NCBI GenBank assembly: GCA_036346405.1
Contig: CM070550.1
Coordinates: 14,480,115-14,544,114 of the forward strand
Length of the DNA: 64,000 nt
Source of the DNA: Phyllostachys edulis
Lineage: Eukaryota > Streptophyta > Magnoliopsida > Poales > Poaceae
Direction: 5' to 3'
Under the pieces are notes generated by a model, which searched no databases, was not told where the DNA came from, and saw only the letters and a program-made list of their open reading frames with translations. The first letter of the stretch is position 1, and each line of letters begins with the position of its first letter. Shown in pieces: positions 56,343 to 64,000 of this stretch. The translations under genes were made by a program, and so were the position numbers.

Positions 56343-57727
56343 TGTCGTACCCGAGAGTAACACCCCCAAATCCTCTGTATATTTTTGAACTAGTCCCATG
56401 AACAGTAGCTAGTTTACATAGCAAACAAATATGGTAACATCCATAATTCGCATAAGTTTATTAATAAATATCAGAGTTGATTTCAAGAAAGGCTTACAAG
56501 CCACCAATAAACAAACACAACAGAAGACGAAGAAGAAGTAGTGGATTCCTGCTGATCCGCCACAGGCAATCGACTGGGGTAGCGGCCTAGTCATCGAGAT
56601 CCACACCGGTAGTGAAGTCCTTCTCCTCTGTTTTTTTTTGCATTAAGCAAGGGTGAGCACAAACAACCATGCTCCACAAGTTACACCCAATAACAGATTA
56701 TAATGCATGCAGGGATTTATCAAAGGAAGGCTTATTGGTTGAATTTGCATAAAGCAATGTTTTCTTTAAATATTTGTACTAAGTTCCAAAGCAGTTATTC
56801 TATAACTAAAATTCATTTTATAAACTCTCAAGTTTTATAGTAGGATAACCTCCATATGAAATATGGTGATGGATACCCTCCTATCACATAGCTAACTGCC
56901 CAATTTTCTAATTGGATAAACCATCCAAAATCATTTATCAAAATATTTTGAAATCAAAACCAAAGTCTAACTTTGAGTGGCTTTGCCCAGCATGTCCCTT
57001 ACCGCGAACACGGCTATTCGAATAGTTTTACACTCTGTAGAGGTTGTACAACTTTACCCACAAGAGATAATCAACTTTTAATGTCCGCTTCACACACTTT
57101 CGTAGGTGTGCGACTATGTGATTATCACGAGGCCTTTACAATGCGACATTGCAAAGTAGTTATGCCCGCTAAGGTTTCACTTCCTTTGGACTAACCATCC
57201 GTTAGAAGCCCACTCTTGCACCACTAAGGTTTCACTTCCATTGGGCTAACCACCCGCCGGAAGCCCTTCTTGCGCCAAGTGGGAATACTGTCTAACTGAC
57301 ACCTACATATTAAAATGGCACAACTAATAATGGAACATTGTAAATTATTTAGCCTAGCCTGTCCCATTCCAGACTTGTGGTAGTACGGTGGGGCGTAGCA
57401 AAATACGCTTGAAGACCGGTCCTTAATTAACTTGGGTGACTTCCAGAATAACCTCTGGGCCTCAACCATTCCCGAATTGAGCCCATGCATAAACCTACAC
57501 CCACCAACTATCTATTTCGTTCAAGTCCAAACCAGTTTGTTTTACTTTAATTTTAAAAATCATTTATAAACTTCCATGACACGCCAATGTCATGGATACA
57601 ATTTAAACAACATTTGATTTTTGGCTGTAAATTTTCAAATCAAATATTTCAGGTCTAAGCATGGCTAAGCATAATTTTTCCCGAAATATTCTAGTTCATA
57701 CTATTGTACTAACTAGATTTTGTCTAA
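56343..57727 (-). repeat. right half of a long LTR in inverted orientation
   Basis: In minus orientation it ends CTCGGGTACGACA at 56,343. Acceptor ACAG|AGGAGAAGG at 56,628, hairpin arms at 56,655-56,674 (one pair broken) and palindrome 57,014-57,025 follow. It lacks the micro-exon and donor; at 57,727 it stops inside CTAGATTTTGTCTAAG. The next bases, GAACTCCCC, restore the Tat-like reading interrupted at 53,168. A short imperfect duplication lies at 57,220-57,260 (AAGGTTTCACTTCC twice). Confidence 0.68.
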
Positions 57728-58867
57728 GGAACTCCCCAAGTTCTACTGACCATTTTGCCATGTATCCCGCTGCTTCCCTGTTCTAGAGGACCACTCCTAA
57801 GGGAAACTCAGATGGCACAATTATCTTGTGTGCCTAAAAATAATGCCGCGGTTTTCTCGAAGACATGAGGAGGGCATATAGAAGTTTTTGGACCTGAGGG
57901 TATCGTTCCTTAGACCCGTGTAAAACTTTACTTACGTAGTAAACTAGTCGTTAGACGTTTTCACGTTCTGCGACCAATACTGCGCTCACTGTCTGTGGCA
58001 TAGCAGCTAAATGTATTAAGAGTGCCTCTTCTGATTTCGGAGAAACCAGAACAGGAGCACTTGTTATATATCTCTTGATATCCTCAAAGACTGTGTTTGC
58101 CTCTTCTGACCACTCGAAACCCTCATGCTTCCTGAGAAGCTTAAAGAAAGGAAGTCCTTTCTCTCCCAGTCATGCGATAAAATGACTTAAAGCCGCCATG
58201 CACCCTGTGAGTTTCTACACTTCTTTCTTCGTGGTCGGAGGGCGTATTTGTTCAATAGCCTTTATCTTTTCTAGATTTCCTTTGATTCCTCATGCGGAGA
58301 TAATGAATCCAAGCAATTTTTCTGAAGAGACTCTGAACACACACTTCTCGGGATTGAGTTTCAAGCGGTGTTTTCTAAGGTTGTTGAATGTTTCTTACAA
58401 GTTGGAAATATGATTAAGTCGCTTGATGCTTTTTTTGACTAGATCGTCAACATGGGCTTCCAAATTTTGGCCTAGTTGAGGTGAAAAAGTTGTTTGCATC
58501 ATGCGTTGAAAAGAAGCACCAGTATTTTTTAAACAAAATGACATTTTGACATAATAAAATATTCCAAATGGTGTAATAAATACGGTCTTTTCTTCATCAT
58601 CTAAACACATATCAATCTAATCATAACCAGAGTATGCATATAGAAACTTAATATTTCACAACCTGTAGTAGAATCAACCAACTGATCGATACGAGGTAAA
58701 GGAAAAACATCTGTTAGACAAACTTTATTGCCATCAGTAAAGTCTACACATATACGCCACTTACCATTAGACTTTCTAACCATTACAGTGTTAGTCAACC
58801 ACTCTGGGTGGTCGACTTCTCTTATAAAGCCAGCACTAAGTAGCTTGTCCAATTCTGATCGCATAGC
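57728..58867 (-). pseudogene. reverse transcriptase of the Tat-like element
   Basis: The minus strand reads RSELDKLLSAGFIREV, NGKWRICVDFTDGNK, FPLPRIDQLVDSTTGCEILSF, then in a shifted frame CLDDEEKTVFITPFG, YYVKMSFCLKNTGASFQRMM and EAHVDDLVKKS. The catalytic box is VDDL as in the first copy. The RT C-terminal part and RNase H connection extend to 57,728, where the inverted LTR half begins. One frameshift lies near 58,610. Confidence 0.88.
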
Positions 58868-59684
58868 TGTAACATCCCAAAAATTTGGTCTGTTTTAAAG
58901 TTTTAAAAGAAAAAGAACCATTTGAATTTTCTTGCTAAAGTTAAAAGCTTAATTAGAATTTTCAGAGTTCAAAAACAATTTAATGTGATTAATGTCAACA
59001 TCAACTATTATCAATTATTATCAAAATTATTTTATTTAGATCTTATGTGCTTGGATATATTTTCTAGATTTATCTAGAATTTTTCTGAGTGCATTCGCTA
59101 TTTTCTTTTTGCTATTTGGAATTTCTGCTATTTTCTAAAAAGAAAAACTAATATTAAAATCTCAAATTTGATTCGGGCCGAAGCCCATTCCTATTTCCTT
59201 AAGCCCACTCCTGTTTTTCCCTCAAGCCTGGCCCGCTCCACCTTTCCTTGGCCCGAGCCGGTCCAGCCGCTGCCGCCCCTTTGTGCGCATGCGGAAGCCC
59301 AGCCACATCCCTCTCCCGCTCGCCCTTTTCCTTGCACGGGAGACCAGTTGCAGCCCAGCAGCGCCGAACCAGCCCGATCCCGGTTGCTTTCCCACACACG
59401 CACGTGCAAAGTTGCCGCCTCTGTTCCTTTCACGCGGGAGCAAACCAAGGCCAGCCCGTGCTTTCTTTCCCGTGCAGGCCCAGGCCAGCCCAGCCACATT
59501 GGCCTTTTCCCGTTTGGTATGGCCCGAGCCGCACCAGCTTCCTTGCCTTTTTCCCTTACGTCTCTGCCAGTGGGACCCGCCCTAGCCAGCTCTTCTCGTC
59601 TTCCTCCTGGGCTCTCCTGGAGTCCCAAGGCAACACGAGCGCTGCAGCCGCCAGCTCCAACCCGGACTCTCCTCCTCCGGTGAC

Positions 59685-59693
59685 TTTAAAAGG
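59685..59693 (+). promoter_or_regulatory. TATA-like box of the solo LTR
   Basis: TTTAAAAGG lies about 820 bp into the LTR and is followed by a C-rich leader containing GAAACCCTA. Confidence 0.45.
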
Positions 59694-60684
59694 AGCCGAC
59701 CGCGTCACAAGAAGCGCACCAAAGCCCTCCTCCGAAACCCTAAGGCGCCGCCTCGGGTCCTCTCTTTGTTTTGTCGGATTTCCCCAGAGAGCAAAGAAGC
59801 GGCCGCAAGCTTCTCCGTCCGATTCCGTCGCTGGAGGTTCATCTTAGGTCTCCTCGAGGTGCTCTCGGTGATCCTCGTCGTCGCGCCAACCCGGTGCTTG
59901 CGTTCATTCCTCTCGGGCGCTCATGTTTCACCGAGACCACCACATCAGTGCGCCTCGCCGCCGCCTAAGTCGTCGCCGTCGCCGCCACGTCGCCGTCGCC
60001 GCCACGTCGCCGCTGGAGCCTGGACCAAGCCACCCAGAGCATCGCCGTGCATTCGGGATCTCATTTTGGGATATGTCCGAGCCCTCTCGTCTCCGGTTGC
60101 CTCACCGTTGAGCATCGTAGCCGCCGGTCATGGCCGCCCTTCCCCGCTCGTGCTCGTGTGCCACCGCATCGCCAGCTAAGCCGCCACGTCGTCTTTTGAT
60201 CCCGCGTGGCGCCATCTCAGCGCGTGAGTGCCACCCCACCAGATCCGAGGGTTCATGGACTCGGTCCATGGTGCACCCTATCTATGACAGTGGGACCCAC
60301 GTCTCAATTTCTCTTTTCTTTATTTGTTTTCGGCTGAAATTTCGTTGATGACGTCAGCCGACATCATTAATTGATTTTTTTTTCAGTAGAAAAATAAATC
60401 CGGTAAATCCTTAAATCTGATTTTCATCAATTTATGTGATTTCAATCTTCCGAAGCTCATATCTTTTGCATCCGAACTCCGTTTGAGTCCATTCAAATTC
60501 CTAAATTCATCTAAATTCAAGAACTAGCTATATGAGATTTTTATTTAATTTTTGGAGTTTATTTGCTCTCTGTTTTTATTTATTTTGTTTGTTTGCTTGT
60601 TTACGTTAGACGTTGATACTTCGGGAAGCTTCGAGCAAGGAGGAGTCTACCAAGATCAAGATCAATCTCAGGATTTATTTCAAG

Positions 60685-61912
60685 GCAAGCCGTAGTCCCT
60701 TGATCATATTGAACCTATGATTTCAAAAGTATATTGTTTTATACAATTGCATGCTATCTTTATATAAATTGTTTTGGGTTTAGTTATTACCTATTGTCAT
60801 TATGCCTCCTTTGATTATTTGAATGCCCTGAATCCTTTGTCACCTTAGCATGGGTAATTTTAGTTGGACATATTCCTATTGCCAACATGGGTAGCGTATT
60901 AATGCTTAGTTCAGCTTAGATACGATGGGTTATCATCACATGTGTCTTATTAATTAATTTTGACTTAATGATATATGGAATCGTGGTGGTGAGCCACTCT
61001 TGTTAAAAATTGTGTATCATGACAGGGGAATGTCATTGGTTGTAGTTAAACAAAATGGTTTTCGCTCGGGCGAGCAGGATGGGGGATTGTGGGTGTGGTT
61101 TAGCACGGTATGGGTTGTGGAAAGATCGCCTGAGTAACTTGTCAAGGACTTAATCTTGTGCGCCATTGAACTGGGCCTTAACCGTACAACCACATGTCTG
61201 GTATGGGACGGACCTGGCTAATTAATTAGCGATGTCTTGGTTCGGTTCTGTTTTGGTTGGGAACGGCGCAAGAGGGGGCCAGAGGGGCGAATCCTTAGCG
61301 AGCAGAACTGGATCAAAACAGGACTTTGTAAAAGCCTTGTCACGTGCTCTAGGCTGCTTACCTAAGGTAGTGAGCGGTGGCATAGATATATGCCGAACAA
61401 ACTAGAGAATTCGTGTCTTGTGGGTCAAGCTGTACAACCTCTGCAGAGTGTCAAACTATTCGAATAGCCGTGTCCGCGGTTATGGACGTGCTCGGGGATT
61501 TCACACGGGAGATAGAGTTTCTTCTAAAATGAGTCGGAGTGTGAATGAGATGTTCACTTGATGAATATAATGTTTGTTTGGTGAACAGGGATTTCACTTG
61601 GTGGTTTGTGTCGATGGGTGAATAGTGGATTCACTTATCATCGGTTTGGTTGGGAAGTGAATGGGAAGTTCACTAGTTGTTTCAAAGAAATTGTTTACTT
61701 ATTTATTATTGTTTTCAACTGCGCATTTCAATCTATTTATTGTATTTATCTTAAATGCTGCTTTCTGCAAAAGAGCCATACAACTAACCTTGTCAAGCCA
61801 TGCATGAATATTATTTGCATACATTTCCCTACGGTTTGCTGAGTACATTCAAAAGTACTCATGGCTTCGCCTCAGTTAATCGGCGATCGACGATTATCAA
61901 AATTGCTCAAGA
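60685..61912 (+). other. putative leader intron (GC-AG), acceptor degenerate
   Basis: The donor is TTCAAG|GCAAGCC at 60,685. The acceptor region after the hairpin has no good YAG; GCTCAAG at about 61,912 is the nearest. Its 75-nt micro-exon follows TTACGTTAG. Confidence 0.4.
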
Positions 61913-62236
61913 GTTCTTCGCCAAGGTGGATCTTGAAGGTTTTGCGGATTAGGATGCGTTCTCCACTCGATTGCCTGTGGGCATGTTGATTGGCCATTTG
62001 AAGAGTTTTGTTCCGCTGCAAGAGTTTTATTTGTTTCTTTAGCCTGCGTATAAAGTTAAATAGCGTTGACCATAAGGTCCAGCATTACTATTATTATCTG
62101 TTACTTTGAGATCTTTTTAGTTAAATCGAATAAATGGATGGTATTTCATCACTGTTTCCTGTGTGAGCTAGCTACTGATCTGGGACTAGTTCAGCATACA
62201 CAGAGGGTTCCTGAGATGTATTTTTGGGTCCCGACA

Positions 62237-62508
62237 ATAGCCTCCCGTCGACCAGGTGCAGATCTCCATAATTTCTGTTTTACTGGTTTTTTGTCAAGCC
62301 GTAGAGCTAGCCTGTGCTCGATCACTTCCCTGGGGACTCCAGGCATGTCAGATGCTTGCTACGCGAAGACATCTGCGTTAGCTTGGAGGAAAGTGACTAG
62401 GGCGTCTTCCTATTTGGGGTCGGAAGTAACCCCGATGTGAACAGTCTTCAAAGGCTCCTTTGGATCTGGTGGAACTTCTTTGACCTGGTCGTTCAGCTTG
62501 GGCGCGGC
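62237..62508 (-). pseudogene. protease-RT linker of the Tat-like element
   Basis: The segment aligns in order with 960-1,190 of the first copy: GAGCTAGC, GCTCGATCAC, GGGGACTC.GGCAT, GGAGGAA and GACTCTTCCTATTT-type words. It has no complete frame. It is bounded by the solo LTR ending at 62,236 and the LTR starting at 62,509. Confidence 0.75.
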
Positions 62509-64000
62509 TGTAAGACCCGGGATTAACACTCCCGAATCCTCTGTGCATTTCTGAACTAGTCCCATGATCAGTAGCTAGTTCACACAGTAAACAAATATGG
62601 TAACAAAATCATATCACAACTTTATTAATAAATAACAACGGAGTTGATTACAAATGAGGCTTCTGGGCCAACAATAAAATAAACACAAATGAAGGCGAAG
62701 AAGTAGTAGGGTCTGTTAATCGCCACAGGCAATCAATCGAAGCGGCCTAGTCGTCGAGATCCACACCGTAGCAAAGTCCTTCTCCTTTGAAATTATTTGC
62801 ATTAAGCAAGAATGAGCACAACTACCGTGCTCGCAAGTTACACCCGTCAAATAACAGAATGACATGCATATATAGATATCTCAAAGGAAAGCTTAATATG
62901 GTTGAATTTGCATAAGCAAACATTTTCTTTAAATACTTGTACTAAGTTCCAAAGCAGTTATTACATAACTAAAATTCATTTTCTAAATCAATTTTATAGT
63001 CGATAACATTCACACATGAATGGTGAAGGATACCCTCCTATCACATGGCTTCTGCCCAATTCCCATTTGGATAAACCATTTGACAAAGTCTTTTGAAATC
63101 AAAATCCAAGTCTAACTTTAAGTGGCTTTGCTAGCATGTCCATGATCATGACGCTGCTATTCAATAGTTTTACACTCTGCAGAGGTTGTACACTTTACCC
63201 ACAAGACACTAATTCTCTAGTTTGTCCCAAGCATATATCTATGCCACCGCCACTACCTTAGGTAAGCGCCTAGAGCACATGCCAAGGCTTTTACAATGCG
63301 CCATCCCACCGCAGATCCACCCGTTAAGGTTTCAGCATCCCTCCTTGGATAGAAATCCGCGAGTTTGTAGGGCCCCTCTTACGCCAATGGGACTAACGAG
63401 GTCATATCGACCAGCCATCCGAGATGGACCCACACAATCCATGGGATCGACCGCGATAGCACTTGCAAATTAGTCGGCAGTCCCTACCCATACTCGGGAC
63501 ATGTGGTTGCACGATATGGCATAGCAAGATGCGGCTCGAAGATCGGTCCTTAACTGACTTGGGCGACTTTCCAAATAACCCCTGGGCTTCAACCCTAACC
63601 AGATTGAGCCCATGCATTGACATGCACCAACCAAACAACCATTTCGCCCAAGTACAAACCATCATTTTATTTTATTTTTCAAAGTCATTTATAAACTTCC
63701 ATAACACACCAATGCCATGGATACAATTTAAACGGTATTTGATTTTTGGCTGAAATTCCCCAAATCAACATTTTTGGTCTAAGCATGTCTATGCAACATT
63801 TTCAAATGATCCTAGTTCATACTATTGTATCAACTAGGTTTTATCTAGGGTGACAAGGGGTGAGGGATTCAATGTCAAGGTATTGTCAGGTACGAGACCA
63901 GTATGTGAACCATCCGTACTATGATCATCCAATCTCCAGCAATTGTAAAATCCTATACTCCAATATCAATTAGTCCAATTTACACCATATACGTCTATTT
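62509..64000 (-). repeat. long LTR, minus strand, running off the right edge
   Basis: The 3' end in minus orientation is at 62,509 (plus strand TGTAAGACCCGGG). Hairpin GAGCAC/GTGCTC at 62,814-62,832 and a degenerate palindrome CTATTCAATAG at 63,157-63,167 identify the family. It is closest in order and wording to the LTRs at 39,441 and 56,343. Whether internal domains follow cannot be seen. Confidence 0.75.

Larger units (their letters stand above)
58868..62236 (+). mobile_element. 3.4-kb solo LTR, Tekay-like, with ATAGC target duplication
   Basis: It begins TGTAACATCCC and ends GGGTCCCGACA. ATAGC flanks both sides (58,863-58,867 and 62,237-62,241), and the Tat-like pol reading resumes across it. 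A TTTAAAAGG box at 59,685 would end U3. The leader has micro-exon 60,610-60,684, a GC donor at 60,685, palindrome 61,456-61,467, hairpin GAGTAC/GTACTC at 61,841-61,860 and a weak acceptor near 61,912. The C-rich frames at 59,168-59,847 and 59,766-60,348 have no family signature. Confidence 0.88.
31329..62508 (-). mobile_element. second Tat-like Ty3 element, dispersed by nested insertions
   Basis: Minus-strand pieces read in polyprotein order from right to left: protease-RT linker 62,237-62,508, RT 57,728-58,867, RNase H and integrase 51,859-53,168, integrase C-terminus 35,516-35,879. They are followed by a 3' region with hairpin repeats and the antisense accessory gene. The intervening DNA is nested long LTRs. 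Gag and most of the protease would lie beyond the right edge, past the LTR starting at 62,509. About 150 residues of integrase between 51,859 and 35,879 are missing. The 3' LTR was not found; a Mutator-type fragment abuts at 31,325. Confidence 0.75.

Noticed and set aside
59168..60348. Several long C-rich plus- and minus-strand frames as genes
   Set aside because: They lie within the leader of a well-bounded solo LTR, overlap in all frames, and show only P, S, R and A bias without motifs.
1..64000. CRISPR arrays, rRNA, tRNA genes or bacterial operons
   Set aside because: No spaced identical repeats of CRISPR type, no cloverleaf-like sequence and no rRNA words were seen; the only tRNA-related match is the primer-binding site at 43,661-43,676.

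Overview
The window looks like intergenic DNA from a grass nuclear genome. The signs are Ty3-type retrotransposons with very long LTRs, Tourist- and Stowaway-like MITEs, a CACTA deletion derivative, a hAT remnant, and introns of plant type inside plant gene fragments. I see no intact host gene. Every recognisable coding stretch is either transposon-derived or a broken copy of a plant gene.

Left part (1-31,330). A Tat-like Ty3 element on the minus strand (gag, protease, reverse transcriptase) runs off the left edge. It abuts, at about 4,037, the tail and 3' LTR of a plus-strand chromovirus. Next comes a five-exon fragment of a plant CABIN1-like gene whose first intron holds a solo LTR with perfect target duplication. 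A degenerate first exon of another plant gene follows, then a chromovirus integrase split by a 4.3-kb solo LTR. From 17 to 18.2 kb lies a mosaic of a MAEA-like fragment, a signal-peptide-like ORF and a SUF4-like exon. Further on are a CIPK kinase first exon, a hAT transposase remnant, a CACTA element inside a duplicated MITE, a Tourist-like MITE and a Mutator-type N-terminal fragment.

Right part (31,330-64,000). This is essentially one minus-strand Tat-like element cut into pieces by later insertions. Read 5' to 3' on the minus strand, the pieces are the protease/RT linker (62,237-62,508), RT (57,728-58,867), RNase H and integrase (51,859-53,168), integrase C-terminus (35,516-35,879), a 3' region with hairpin repeats, and an antisense, intron-containing accessory gene (31,329-34,669, plus strand). 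The inserted DNA is mostly complete or broken 2-4.3-kb LTRs of a Tekay-like family, in both orientations and nested in one another. One of these retains its primer-binding site and a gag fragment with an array of zinc knuckles.

Most interesting signal. The long LTRs share an apparent leader architecture: a 43-94-nt micro-exon, a donor that is AAG|GC in six copies and AAG|GT in one, a 1.0-1.3-kb intron carrying conserved palindromes, and a YAG acceptor about 25-30 nt downstream of a hairpin whose stem covaries between subfamilies. The second notable signal is the antisense accessory gene with about eight apparent introns. All calls come from reading the sequence alone; no database search was made.
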